The notes beneath the pieces were generated by a model that did not search any database, was not told where the DNA came from, and worked only from the letters and a program-made list of their open reading frames with translations. Source: Bacteroidales bacterium (GTDB taxonomy: Bacteria; Bacteroidota; Bacteroidia; Bacteroidales; F082). From it: a stretch of 63,368 bases of DNA. The stretch lies in contig JAUXMV010000111.1 of assembly GCA_030683155.1 (NCBI GenBank), forward strand, positions 1-63,368, written 5' to 3'. Position numbers and translations under genes: made by a program. Positions 31,407-40,524 of the stretch are shown here, piece by piece (within the stretch, counting starts at the first letter, position 1; each line of letters begins with the position of its first letter).

Positions 31407-31847
31407 TCAAGGCAAATCAACTGATTTTTCAACATAATAATCAGTACCTTCATAAGACCAGTCAATTTTTGCAATGTATCGTCCGCTTAGTCCGGCTACA
31501 GAAATATCAAAAACTCCATCACTATTTGAGGCTAATTCTGTAAACAGATCCATAGTATCATCAATACGATGGTACATATGAACTGTACCTGAAATTAATG
31601 CCGGATTAAATATTTCAGGAAAAACAAGCAACAGCTTACCGTCTTTTTTCACTAAATCAATCGCATTGCCTATACTGCCGGCATTACTTTTTTTATCAAT
31701 TAACGCTTGATGTGTCTGACCTTTTGGGTAATAGTCTCTTTCCACCAGACTAACGCTTTCGCGCATCATCATTACAACAAAGATGATTACCATGACCATA
31801 AATGCGGCCATAGCAATCATCAGTTTTGTCCCCCAGTTCCATTTCAT
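31407..31847 (-). CDS. ccoH: CcoH/FixH-like cbb3 oxidase assembly protein
   Basis: 146 residues. One N-terminal membrane segment (KLMIAMAAFMVMVIIFVVMMM), then a periplasmic FixH domain with the ERDYYPKGQTHQA motif and the RYIAKIDWSYEGTDYYVEK strand. It is needed for stable cbb3 assembly in other bacteria. It lies between ccoG and the SafE-like gene. Confidence 0.9.
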   Translation of the reverse strand: MKWNWGTKLMIAMAAFMVMVIIFVVMMMRESVSLVERDYYPKGQTHQALIDKKSNAGSIGNAIDLVKKDGKLLLVFPEIFNPALISGTVHMYHRIDDTMDLFTELASNSDGVFDISVAGLSGRYIAKIDWSYEGTDYYVEKSVDLP

Positions 31848-31865
31848 ATTTAAAGTTTTAAATTT

Positions 31866-33296
31866 TTAATCATCAAGAATATTTGGAGCTATAAAAGTAG
31901 CTTTTGTTTTATCAATCAATAAATCTCCTGCGTAAATTCCAATTTCAACAGGCGTTGAGCTCGAAGTAAGAATGTTTTTTGGCATAACAATCAGAAAGTT
32001 TGCCTCACTCATTTTCCCACCATCCACAACAATCGGATCTCCCATGATAATAATTTTACCCTCATGCGAAACCATCCGCAACTCAACAGGAAGTGCTGCC
32101 CTCGTTTTATTTACAAGTTGAACTTTGTAAACGTTTGAGAAACTATCATTGCCATATTGCTGAAACAAGGTCCCTGGAACACGCAAAATCGTTGATTCTA
32201 TATCAGTTCTTAATATGAAAACACTTACAACAATCGAAAGAAGTATAGTAAGAAAAACTGAGTAGGCAATAGAGCGGGCATTGAATATTTTACCTATGCC
32301 TTCAGCAATACTTTTTTCAGAAGCATATCGAATCAACCCTTTAGGTAGTTTTACCTTTTCCATAATTGTATCACAAGCATCCATACAAGCGGTGCAGTTG
32401 ATGCATTCGAGCTGTGTACCATTGCGGATATCGATCCCTGTTGGACAAACTGTAACACAACTATTGCAGTCTATACAGTCTCCTTTACCTGAGGTCTGTC
32501 TGTTTTCAAGGGGATTGTGTTTTCCCTTTGGCTCACCTCTTAAATAGTCATAGGCAACAACGATGGATTTATTATCGAGTAAAACACCTTGCAAGCGGCC
32601 ATACGGACAAGCAATGATGCAAACTTGTTCACGGAAAAAAGCGAAAATAAAATAGAATGCGCCAGAAAAAAGCAGTAAAGCAATAAAGCTTCCTAAATGA
32701 GCCAAAGGACCATCTGTCACCAGTTCAAGAAGCCTGTCAGTGCCAACGATATAAGCAAGAAAAGTGTTAGAAATAATAAACGCTATCCCAAAAAAAATTA
32801 TATGTTTAAGCGACTTTTTCCAGATCTTTTCAAAGTTCCATTTTTGACGATTAAGTTTTTTCTGATAATTATAATCTCCTTCGATGAGGTACTCAATCTG
32901 CCGAAACACAAATTCCATAAAAATGGTTTGAGGGCAAGCCCATCCGCAAAAAAGTCGTCCAAAAATTACAGTGAATAGAATTATAAAAACCACAAATGTG
33001 ATCAGACCCAGAACTACCAGATGGAAATCCTGCGGCCAGAATAATTGTCCGAAAACAATGAATTTTCTTTCAAGGATATTAAACAGCATAAAAGGCTCGC
33101 CTTTGTACCGTATCCAGGGAGTAACAAACAATATTGTCAGTAAAACACCAGCAACGATCCTTCGATAATTATAATACTTCCCACTTGGCTTCTTTGGAAA
33201 TATCCATATCCGTTTACCGTCATCGCTTACTGTGCCAATTTTGTCTCTGAAAGATCCTTTTTCATTAACAAATGATTCTGATTCTTGTGCTTCCAT
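31866..33296 (-). CDS. ccoG: CcoG, cytochrome c oxidase accessory iron-sulfur protein
   Basis: 476 residues. About five membrane segments; the conserved loop LFCGWACPQTIFMEFVFRQI; two 4Fe-4S motifs CIDCNSCVTVCP and CINCTACMDACD (~275-310); and a C-terminal immunoglobulin-like periplasmic domain. In other bacteria CcoG reduces copper for the cbb3 assembly line. Separated from ccoP by a hairpin, it may be a second transcription unit or partial read-through. Confidence 0.95.
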   Translation of the reverse strand: MEAQESESFVNEKGSFRDKIGTVSDDGKRIWIFPKKPSGKYYNYRRIVAGVLLTILFVTPWIRYKGEPFMLFNILERKFIVFGQLFWPQDFHLVVLGLITFVVFIILFTVIFGRLFCGWACPQTIFMEFVFRQIEYLIEGDYNYQKKLNRQKWNFEKIWKKSLKHIIFFGIAFIISNTFLAYIVGTDRLLELVTDGPLAHLGSFIALLLFSGAFYFIFAFFREQVCIIACPYGRLQGVLLDNKSIVVAYDYLRGEPKGKHNPLENRQTSGKGDCIDCNSCVTVCPTGIDIRNGTQLECINCTACMDACDTIMEKVKLPKGLIRYASEKSIAEGIGKIFNARSIAYSVFLTILLSIVVSVFILRTDIESTILRVPGTLFQQYGNDSFSNVYKVQLVNKTRAALPVELRMVSHEGKIIIMGDPIVVDGGKMSEANFLIVMPKNILTSSSTPVEIGIYAGDLLIDKTKATFIAPNILDD

Positions 33297-33344
33297 TATT
33301 TGATTTTGAAATATTCAAAAGATGGCATCTTAAGAAAAAATAAT

Positions 33345-33372
33345 CCCCTTCGGTGAAAGGCTGCCAAAGGGG
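33345..33372 (-). terminator. Terminator-like hairpin between ccoP and ccoG
   Basis: On the minus strand CCCCTTTGG (33372-33364) pairs with CCGAAGGGG (33353-33345), one mismatch, around a 10-base loop, followed by ATTATTTTTTCTTA. It lies 75 bases after the ccoP stop. It would separate structural (ccoSNOQP) from assembly (ccoGH) genes or reduce expression of the latter. Confidence 0.6.
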
Positions 33373-33447
33373 ACTATCTCTGATGTCAATTTCCGAAAAA
33401 CATTGTTATTAATAAATCAATAAATTATTTCTGAGATTTTTGACGAA

Positions 33448-34047
33448 TTACTCATACAGTTCTCCCTGAGGCTCTTTAGCTACCGCAGGAGTTGACCCAA
33501 CAAGTTCTGTAAGTATATAACTGGTAACTTCAAGGCGTTGCCTCACAGAGAACTGATCTTTATAGGATATCATGCCTTTTTCAATCACACCTGTTGTGGT
33601 TACATTGAAAAGATCTTCAATGGTATTTCCATGAATCCAGTAGTTGTCGGTCATATTTGGACCCACCAAGCCACCTCCGTCAACCAAATGGCAAACTGCA
33701 CAAATTTTCGTCCAGGTTTCTTTTCCATTTGCAAGTGAAGTTGCATCTGTGAGCAAAGCAATTTCAATCGTCTCAACCTTTGGTGCATTTGCTTTGGCAT
33801 TGGCCATTTCCTTATCAAACTCTTTGCGTTGAATCAGGTCATCAGCCCTGAATACCCAAAGACGAATAAGATATACTACCGAAAAAACAATAGTTATAAT
33901 AAAAAGCCATTTCCACCATGAAGGAAGTTGATTGTCGAGTTCTCTGATACCATCATATTCGTGATCTTTCAACAATTTTTTGTTTGTTAATGTGTCGATT
34001 TCATATTCGGCATCACTCTTTTTTATATGATCTTTATCTGTTGTCAT
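33448..34047 (-). CDS. ccoP: cbb3 oxidase subunit CcoP, monohaem form
   Basis: 199 residues. A soluble N-terminal part precedes one membrane segment (WWKWLFIITIVFSVVYLIRLW), then a cytochrome c domain with C116-A-V-C119-H120 and the Met-bearing MISYKDQFS region. Canonical proteobacterial CcoP has two haems in ~300 residues; this has one, as is frequent in Bacteroidota. It donates electrons from ACIII-reduced cytochrome c to CcoO/CcoN. It is 5 bases after ccoQ. Confidence 0.92.
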   Translation of the reverse strand: MTTDKDHIKKSDAEYEIDTLTNKKLLKDHEYDGIRELDNQLPSWWKWLFIITIVFSVVYLIRLWVFRADDLIQRKEFDKEMANAKANAPKVETIEIALLTDATSLANGKETWTKICAVCHLVDGGGLVGPNMTDNYWIHGNTIEDLFNVTTTGVIEKGMISYKDQFSVRQRLEVTSYILTELVGSTPAVAKEPQGELYE

Positions 34048-34052
34048 ACTTA

Positions 34053-34265
34053 TTAATTTTTATTGTTTTTTAAATCTTTTTTCTCTGAGAGAAGATTCGA
34101 ATTGTCGTCCAAAGGCAAGTTACTATACTCATCAACCTGATTTCGCGTCAGTCTGACTACATGAATAATTAAAAACACAAACATTGCGAAAAATAAAATC
34201 AGGCCTATAATAGGATAAATCTGAATGTCAGCGATGCCTTCAAGCGTTTTTGTTACGATCTTCAT
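34053..34265 (-). CDS. ccoQ: CcoQ-like small membrane subunit
   Basis: 70 residues: one membrane helix (IYPIIGLILFFAMFVFLIIHVV) then a polar cytosolic tail. Position between ccoO and ccoP identifies it as CcoQ/FixQ, which stabilises the complex. Sequence alone would not be enough. Confidence 0.8.
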   Translation of the reverse strand: MKIVTKTLEGIADIQIYPIIGLILFFAMFVFLIIHVVRLTRNQVDEYSNLPLDDNSNLLSEKKDLKNNKN

Positions 34266-34273
34266 AATCTATC

Positions 34274-36421
34274 TTATTTCTCTGAGAATTTAGACCCCTC
34301 AGTATTGTAAATATCTGTACCCAATCTTTGAATATATGCAATCAATGCAATCACCTCTTTGGTATCTTCCACTTGAATGCCCCCATCGCGTAAGCCCTGG
34401 GCAATTTTATTAGCCTGCTTCTTCAAGTCATCGTTTGCTTTGTCGGCATAACCTTCCGGATATGGCACGCCTAATATTTGCATCACTTTTATTTTTCTTG
34501 GGGTGGTGCTGATATCAAGATCATTTTTTATGAGCCATGGATATGGAGGCATAATTGATTGGGCAACCATTTTCTGTGGTTCGAGGAAGTGATTATAATG
34601 CCATGAATCTGGTTTATACATCGGGCCTGACTTCACGCCTGAACGTGCTAAATCTGGGCCTGTACGCCTTGATCCAAACTGGAATGGATGATCATATACA
34701 GTTTCACCGGCTTTGGTATAATCGCCGTATCGTTCTACCTCTGACCTGAAAGGCCTGACCATCTGACTATGACAGTTATAGCATCCTTCACGTAGATAAA
34801 TATCGCGGCCCTGCAATTCAAGCGGCGTATAAGGTTGCACATTGGCAATTGTAGGAACGTTTGATTTTACCATGAACATTGGAACAAATTCAATGATACC
34901 GCCGATAAGTATCGCAATGAGCACTAAAATTGTAAACAGAATTGGTTTCGATTCTACTAATCTGTGGCCTTTTTCTTTTCCATGTCCGTCAGCTGTGTGA
35001 AGAGCAGGAGCTTGATCTTCTTCAGATACAACAAATAATCCAGCTTTGGCAGTTTTAATGAGATTAATTATCATTAATACAACACCAGTAAGATATAAGA
35101 CACCGCCAAAAGCGCGCAAATAATACATTGGCAGAATTTGAACAACGGTTTCAATAAAGTTAGGATATTGCAGATACCCTTCTTCGGTAAACTCTTTCCA
35201 CATCAAACTTTGTGTGAAGCCAGCAAAATAAAGCGGAATTGCAAAGAACAACATACCTGTTGTAGCCAACCAGAAATGGGCATTGGCCATTTTAATGCTG
35301 TAGAGCTTTGTGTTATACAGCCTTGGCATGAGCCAGTAAAGCATCCCAAAAGTTAGCATGCCGTTCCAGCCAAGTGCGCCAATATGCACGTGAGCGATTG
35401 TCCAGTCGGTGAAATGGCTTATTGCATTTACACTTTTCAGTGATAACATTGGGCCTTCAAATGTTGACATTCCATAGGCAGTGATGGCCACAACAAACAT
35501 TTTCAGAACGGGACTTTCACGTACTTTGTCCCAGGCACCACGCAAAGTAAGTAAGCCATTGATCATACCTCCCCATGAAGGCGCTATCAGCATAACTGAG
35601 AAAACAACACCAAGCGCCTGAGCCCAATCGGGGAGTGCGGAATAAAGTAAATGGTGAGGCCCAGCCCAGATATAAAGGAAAATCAATGCCCAGAAGTGAA
35701 TGATAGAAAGCTTATAGGAATAAACTGGTCGGTTTGCAGCTTTTGGTAAAAAATAATACATCAGACCAAGGTAAGGTGTCGTAAGGAAAAATGCAACAGC
35801 ATTGTGTCCATACCACCATTGCACAAGGGCATCCTGAATTCCGGCATAGATTGGATAGCTCTTTAATAGTGAAACCGGAACACTGATTGAGTTTACAATG
35901 TGTAGAACTGCCACAGTTACGAAGGTTGCAATATAGAACCAAATAGCTACATAAATATGCTTAACACGGCGTTTCACCATTGTCATGATCAAATTTATGC
36001 CAAAGACAACCCAAATTAATGCTATGGCAATATCAATTGGCCATTCAAGTTCAGCATACTCCTTACCCACTGTAATTCCAAGCGGTAATGTTATTGCAGC
36101 TGCCACGATAATGAGCTGCCAACCCCAAAAATGAATTTTACCAAGCATCTCGCTGAACATTGGAGTTTTCAGCAAACGTGGTGTTGAATAATAAATGCCG
36201 GTAAACATACCATTCCCCACAAATGCAAAAATTACTGCATTGGTGTGTAATGGACGTAGCCTTCCAAAGGAAAGCCATGAGATTCCACCGCTCAAATGAG
36301 GAAAGATCATCTCAAGAGCAATAGTCAAGCCTACAACCATTCCAATGAGCCCCCAAAAGATGGTAGCATTCATGAAAAGTCTGGAAAGCCTGTTGTCATA
36401 GGTAAATTTTTGTAACTCCAT
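34274..36421 (-). CDS. ccoNO: cbb3 oxidase subunits CcoN and CcoO fused
   Basis: 715 residues. CcoN part (~1-470) has twelve or so membrane helices. The haem and CuB histidines are in LRPLHTNAVIFAF, WYGHNAVAFFLT, GPHHLLYSALPDW and the IAHVHIGALGWNG helix. CcoO part (~490-715) has one anchor helix and a monohaem domain with C547-Y-N-C550-H551 (CYNCHSQMVRPFRSE) and MPPYPWL. Fusion of the two is common in Bacteroidota. It is the catalytic O2-reducing, proton-pumping core, of high oxygen affinity. Confidence 0.96.
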   Translation of the reverse strand: MELQKFTYDNRLSRLFMNATIFWGLIGMVVGLTIALEMIFPHLSGGISWLSFGRLRPLHTNAVIFAFVGNGMFTGIYYSTPRLLKTPMFSEMLGKIHFWGWQLIIVAAAITLPLGITVGKEYAELEWPIDIAIALIWVVFGINLIMTMVKRRVKHIYVAIWFYIATFVTVAVLHIVNSISVPVSLLKSYPIYAGIQDALVQWWYGHNAVAFFLTTPYLGLMYYFLPKAANRPVYSYKLSIIHFWALIFLYIWAGPHHLLYSALPDWAQALGVVFSVMLIAPSWGGMINGLLTLRGAWDKVRESPVLKMFVVAITAYGMSTFEGPMLSLKSVNAISHFTDWTIAHVHIGALGWNGMLTFGMLYWLMPRLYNTKLYSIKMANAHFWLATTGMLFFAIPLYFAGFTQSLMWKEFTEEGYLQYPNFIETVVQILPMYYLRAFGGVLYLTGVVLMIINLIKTAKAGLFVVSEEDQAPALHTADGHGKEKGHRLVESKPILFTILVLIAILIGGIIEFVPMFMVKSNVPTIANVQPYTPLELQGRDIYLREGCYNCHSQMVRPFRSEVERYGDYTKAGETVYDHPFQFGSRRTGPDLARSGVKSGPMYKPDSWHYNHFLEPQKMVAQSIMPPYPWLIKNDLDISTTPRKIKVMQILGVPYPEGYADKANDDLKKQANKIAQGLRDGGIQVEDTKEVIALIAYIQRLGTDIYNTEGSKFSEK

Positions 36422-36432
36422 ACGGTTTGGTT

Positions 36433-36627
36433 TTAGTTTTCGTTTTTTGATTCAGGTTTATCGGTTTCAGTTTCAGTTTCTTTCTTAGGCTTGTTTTCGA
36501 AGAGCATTCTTACCGAAGGAGAATAGTCATCATCGTATTGTCCGCTGCGCACCGCCCATATAAAGGCAACAAGAAAACCAGCTGCTACAATAACACCAAT
36601 AATGATCAGAAAAATGATTGCTTCCAT
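36433..36627 (-). CDS. ccoS: CcoS, cbb3 oxidase maturation protein
   Basis: 64 residues. One N-terminal helix (MEAIIFLIIIGVIVAAGFLVAFIWA) followed by RSGQYDDDYSPSVRML, the CcoS signature. Required for cofactor insertion in other bacteria. It is the first gene of the ccoSNOQP unit, 11 bases before ccoNO. Confidence 0.93.
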   Translation of the reverse strand: MEAIIFLIIIGVIVAAGFLVAFIWAVRSGQYDDDYSPSVRMLFENKPKKETETETDKPESKNEN

Positions 36628-36662
36628 TCAGGTAATAGAGTTCTTCATTACAAATTAATGGA

Positions 36663-36670
36663 CAAATTTA
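36663..36670 (-). promoter_or_regulatory. Candidate -7 element (TAAATTTG) for ccoSNOQP
   Basis: On the minus strand TAAATTTG fits TAnnTTTG, 36 bases before ccoS in a 204-base gap after ccoI. The same octamer lies before actA (48512-48519), and both are followed by TCC. No good -33 TTG is present, as might be expected for an activator-dependent promoter. I found no clear FNR/CRP palindrome nearby. Confidence 0.45.
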
Positions 36671-36831
36671 TGAAAGCCTTTTAAACTTATTTAACATTTA
36701 GGTAATTTAGAAACTGTCTAAATAGTTAATATACTCATATACAATTTATAAGAGAAATTAAAGTGTTAATAATTCTTTAAAAAGGCCCTAAATTGCACTG
36801 AAAATATAGCAAAAATTGAAGGATTTTCAGA

Positions 36832-39222
36832 TTAATAAACCCTCAATTTTCTGAATGCGATGAAGGAAATCATAAATGTAGCAAAAGCTACAACAGTTAC
36901 AGAACTTACGGGCATCAGAATAGCGGCAACCAATGGAGAAAGATTGGCAGTTACGGCAAAGGAGAGGCCAATTACATTATAAAACAATGAAATGAGGAAA
37001 CTCATGCGGATGACTTTGAAGCTGGATCGTGTGAAACGAATAAATTGCTCTAGTTGACCAAATTTTGAAGATTCCATAATTGCATCACAAGCTGGTGAAA
37101 AGCTGAAAACATCGTCAGCGATGCTGATTCCGGTATTGCTTTCAGCAAGTGCGCCTGCATCGTTTAATCCATCACCAATCATTAAAACGCTTTCGCCTCT
37201 TTTCCTCAAGTCAATGATGTAGTTCTTTTTATCGACAGGGCTCTGATTGAATAAAAGTCGACTTTCAGTGCCAAAGATAGATTCAAGATTTTCCTTCTCA
37301 GCATCGTTATCACCCGAAATAAGATGTAGTTTATATTTCTTCTTCAATGTGTTGATTACTTGATTCAAGCCTTCGCGATAGGTATTCATGAAGCTGTAAA
37401 ATCCTCGAATATGACCATCGATACTGACATAAACCCTGCTTTCCTTCATATTTTCACTGGTTGAACTTCCAGTCACGAACAATTCAGAACCAATATTTAT
37501 GCGTTTATCATTTAAAATTCCGGTTATTCCCAGACCAGGGATTTCTTCGTAAGCCTGTGGTTCAAGCATTGATTGAGAAGGCAAGTGTTCGTATAAAGCA
37601 GTACTTAAAGGATGACTGGAATGCTTTACCATGCTGCGAATCGTTTTCTCCTCATCAGCACTTAATGCAGAACCATGAAACATAATTTGAACCTTTCGGT
37701 TAAAAGTAATGGTTCCTGTTTTATCAAAAACAATGGTTGTTGTTCGGTAAAGTTGTTCAACAACATCTGTTGTTTTAATATAGAAGCCTCTGCGGCCAAA
37801 AACGCGCATTGTACTTCCAAAAGTGAAAGGCACTGTCAAAGCCAAAGCGCAGGGGCAAGCAATAATAAGTACTGAAGAAAAAACATATACTGCTGTGGCA
37901 AGATCGACTGTGAGCCAGTAAAAAAAAGCAGAAAATGCGATCACCAATACAGTCGCAGTGAAATATTGACTGATATCATTGATGTGGTTGTTGAGCGAAA
38001 CGGAATCTGGTTTCGAGCTATTCTGATTCCAAAGTTGTGTAAGGTAGCTTTGTTCAACCTCTTTTTCAACAATCAACTCAATGGAACTTCCTACTTGCCT
38101 GCCTCCGGCATAAATAAATTCTCCTTCTTTTTTGGGCACGGGCAAAGCCTCTCCGGTAACAAAAGAATAATCGATATTACCTTTTCCCTTAAAGATGGCT
38201 GCATCAGCAGGAATAAGTTCCAGATTTCGGATAAGAATATGATCACCTTTCTTTAGATCCCTGATTGGTAAAATTGCTTCAATACCATCCACAATGACTG
38301 TAACAGCCACTGGAAAATAGGATTTATAGTCACGTTCAAAAGAAAGCGCCTGATACGTTTTTCCCTGATACCACTTACCAATAAGCAGAAAAAACAACAA
38401 TCCTGCTAGGGAATCCATGTAACCGATACCATTTCCTGTAAACACTTCATAGGAGCTCTGCAAAAACAAAGCAATTATACCCAAAGTAATTGGAAGGTCA
38501 ATACTTATAATCTTATGTTTCAAGCCTTTCCATGCCGAAAGGTAGTAATCGTTGGCACTGTAAAAAACTACCGGAAGTATGAGAATGAAACTTAACCATC
38601 CAAAAATGTGCTTAAAATTCTGCTCGAGAAGATCACCTCCTGGCAAATATTCCGGGAAGCTGTACATCATAATGTTCATAAAACTAAATGATGCTATTCC
38701 GATCTTTAAAAGCAGACTACGATTGGTTTTACCTATTTTCGATCCTTCCAGATGCTCAAGGGTTATTTCAGGCACATAATGAATTGCCGAAAGCATTTCT
38801 GCAAGCTGTCTCAAACTGATTTGGTCATTTCGGAAAGTTATAAAAACTTCTTTTCGGGGAAAATTAACTGTTGAATAAATAATTCCTGAATGCAATGTAT
38901 CCAGATGCTCCAGAAGCCAGATACATGAGGCACAATGTATTGCAGGTATAAAGAACTTCACTTTAGAGGTGTTTCCATCATCAAAGTCAAGCAGTTTGGA
39001 ACTGATTTCTTCATTTTCGAGGTAGGCAAACTTTTTTGAGGGCTGTCCAATATCAATTCGAATGCCCGACATGGGTTGAATCTCATAGTATTGGGTCATT
39101 TCCTTTTCATTCAGAATCTGATAGACGGTTTTGCAGCCATGGCAACAAAAGTTCTTTGCTTCCCAAATAAAAGGTGCAGCACCGCAATCAGCACCACAAT
39201 GAATACATTTGTTATCACTCAT
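36832..39222 (-). CDS. ccoI: CcoI, copper-exporting P-type ATPase for cbb3 assembly
   Basis: 796 residues. An N-terminal Cys-rich metal-binding part (CIHCGADCG...CCHGCKTVY) is typical of CcoI/FixI. A HMA-like domain follows with AIHCASCIWLLEHL. Then eight membrane helices with the CPC copper motif (IACPCALAL), actuator TGEA, phosphorylation site DKTGTIT, and hinge GDGLNDAGAL. It moves Cu(I) outward to load CuB. It is last in a three-gene unit with the SlyD-like and haem lipoprotein genes. Confidence 0.95.
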   Translation of the reverse strand: MSDNKCIHCGADCGAAPFIWEAKNFCCHGCKTVYQILNEKEMTQYYEIQPMSGIRIDIGQPSKKFAYLENEEISSKLLDFDDGNTSKVKFFIPAIHCASCIWLLEHLDTLHSGIIYSTVNFPRKEVFITFRNDQISLRQLAEMLSAIHYVPEITLEHLEGSKIGKTNRSLLLKIGIASFSFMNIMMYSFPEYLPGGDLLEQNFKHIFGWLSFILILPVVFYSANDYYLSAWKGLKHKIISIDLPITLGIIALFLQSSYEVFTGNGIGYMDSLAGLLFFLLIGKWYQGKTYQALSFERDYKSYFPVAVTVIVDGIEAILPIRDLKKGDHILIRNLELIPADAAIFKGKGNIDYSFVTGEALPVPKKEGEFIYAGGRQVGSSIELIVEKEVEQSYLTQLWNQNSSKPDSVSLNNHINDISQYFTATVLVIAFSAFFYWLTVDLATAVYVFSSVLIIACPCALALTVPFTFGSTMRVFGRRGFYIKTTDVVEQLYRTTTIVFDKTGTITFNRKVQIMFHGSALSADEEKTIRSMVKHSSHPLSTALYEHLPSQSMLEPQAYEEIPGLGITGILNDKRINIGSELFVTGSSTSENMKESRVYVSIDGHIRGFYSFMNTYREGLNQVINTLKKKYKLHLISGDNDAEKENLESIFGTESRLLFNQSPVDKKNYIIDLRKRGESVLMIGDGLNDAGALAESNTGISIADDVFSFSPACDAIMESSKFGQLEQFIRFTRSSFKVIRMSFLISLFYNVIGLSFAVTANLSPLVAAILMPVSSVTVVAFATFMISFIAFRKLRVY

Positions 39223-39225
39223 TTT

Positions 39226-39855
39226 TTAATTTTCTATTTGCTCAAAGCGAATCCTCCAAATTCCTCGCAAATCACCTTGCGCGAAGCCAGAAGCTTTATC
39301 AGCCGGGTAAAGCTTTTTGATTATTGAATTGTTTTTATCACTTATATCAGTGCCAATCACACCATGACATTGCAAACAAGGTTGAGCCATAAGAATTGGA
39401 GCAGCATAAACCAGCGTATTATTTGCGTCTAATAAAACTGTATCATTTACTTTACCTGAATTTTTCAGATTTTGGTCAAACAAGTCAAGTATCATTTGTT
39501 CAAATGCATCAGGACTGTTCTCAGGATTGCGGTTTTTTTCTGAAACACGCTTAATGTTTACATTAAATTCAGCTGTCATAGAATCCATTATAGGCACTGC
39601 TTCAATGTTACAAAAAGAAACTGCATAGGGAACACCTCCGGTTTGAATAGCACCTGTCAGCTGAGTGCTCAAGGCCTGAAAACTACTTTTTACGATAAAC
39701 CTGCCTTGTTCACGATACAGATTGATTAAACTGTCTGAAAGGACAAAAACTTCTTTTTCGTTATCCGATTTTTCATTTTTTGTTCCTGTAAAACAAGCTG
39801 TCATAGCAGCCATTAAAAACAATGCAGCAAAAAATGTGACAGACTTTCTGGTCAT
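39226..39855 (-). CDS. DUF3365-type periplasmic haem c lipoprotein
   Basis: 209 residues. Lipobox MTAC (Cys21) predicts a membrane-anchored lipoprotein. The domain matches the Tll0287-like/DUF3365 fold: FCNIEAVPIMDS, RVSEKNRNPENSPDAFEQ, and a single haem c site C-L-Q-C-H. Such domains act as haem-binding redox or gas sensors or electron carriers. The gene is 3 bases before ccoI, suggesting a link to cbb3, but its role is unknown. Confidence 0.85.
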   Translation of the reverse strand: MTRKSVTFFAALFLMAAMTACFTGTKNEKSDNEKEVFVLSDSLINLYREQGRFIVKSSFQALSTQLTGAIQTGGVPYAVSFCNIEAVPIMDSMTAEFNVNIKRVSEKNRNPENSPDAFEQMILDLFDQNLKNSGKVNDTVLLDANNTLVYAAPILMAQPCLQCHGVIGTDISDKNNSIIKKLYPADKASGFAQGDLRGIWRIRFEQIEN

Positions 39856-39866
39856 AGTAAAAGTAT

Positions 39867-40406
39867 TTAATGTTCAAAAATAGACTTGTGTTCAGGGTGT
39901 GCATGGTGATCATGTGAGCCACATCCACATTCGTGACTCTTTGGTAGCTCTTCAGGTTTTGCATTTCTTACAGCAACAACATTTCCTTCAAAGCGAAGTG
40001 TTTTTCCCGCCATAGAATGATTGAAATCCATTGTCACACGGTCTTTCATTTTTCTGATTATCTTTCCAAGGTGCCTGTTACCATAATCATCCTCCATTGG
40101 AAAAACATGTCCAACCTGAACAGCTTCATCATCGATAGATCCGTCTTCTTCCTCAAAAGTAGAAAGAGGCATATCAAAAATAGCATGAGGATCGACAGGG
40201 CCATAAGCCTCTTCCGACTTTGCTACAAAGCTAAATGTGTCACCTTCCATTAGACCAAGGAGATTTTTTTCAAAAACTTCAAGCAGTTGCCCATGGCCAA
40301 AAAGAAATTCCTGTGACTGTTCTGTCACTTTTTGAAGAATGGCATTGCTTTCAGCATTACTGACTGTATAAAACAGAGCAGCTATGGTGTTTCTCTCAAT
40401 TTTCAT
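39867..40406 (-). CDS. SlyD-like FKBP peptidyl-prolyl isomerase with metal-binding tail
   Basis: 179 residues, cytoplasmic. FKBP part with LFGHGQLLEVFEKNLLGLMEGD, an inserted IF (insert-in-flap) chaperone domain in the middle (~70-130), and the VTMDFNHSMAGKTLRFEGNV strand. The last ~22 residues are His/Cys-rich (HECGCGSHDHHAHPEHK), as in SlyD proteins that bind Ni, Cu or Zn. It is 11 bases from the haem lipoprotein gene and in the same unit as ccoI, so a copper-handling role is plausible but unproven. Confidence 0.88.
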   Translation of the reverse strand: MKIERNTIAALFYTVSNAESNAILQKVTEQSQEFLFGHGQLLEVFEKNLLGLMEGDTFSFVAKSEEAYGPVDPHAIFDMPLSTFEEEDGSIDDEAVQVGHVFPMEDDYGNRHLGKIIRKMKDRVTMDFNHSMAGKTLRFEGNVVAVRNAKPEELPKSHECGCGSHDHHAHPEHKSIFEH

Positions 40407-40448
40407 AAAACATCAAATAGGTATCTCAAACTTTTTCTTTAAAAAAAT

Positions 40449-40473
40449 GCCTCCTGCCGCAAAAACAGGAGGC
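40449..40473 (-). terminator. Intrinsic terminator of the act (ACIII) operon
   Basis: GCCTCCTG (40449-40456) and CAGGAGGC (40466-40473) form an 8-bp G/C-rich stem with a 9-base loop. On the minus strand it is followed by ATTTTTTT. It lies 52 bases after the actE stop. Confidence 0.85.
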
Positions 40474-40524
40474 TTATATTATTTTACAGTCATCATTTTG
40501 TCATCTGCTGAAGACAACCATATG

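Noticed and set aside
36628-36831. FNR/CRP-type site before ccoS
   Set aside because: Looked for TTGAT-N4-ATCAA-like palindromes; only weak A/T-rich partial matches (such as AACT...AGTT) were seen.
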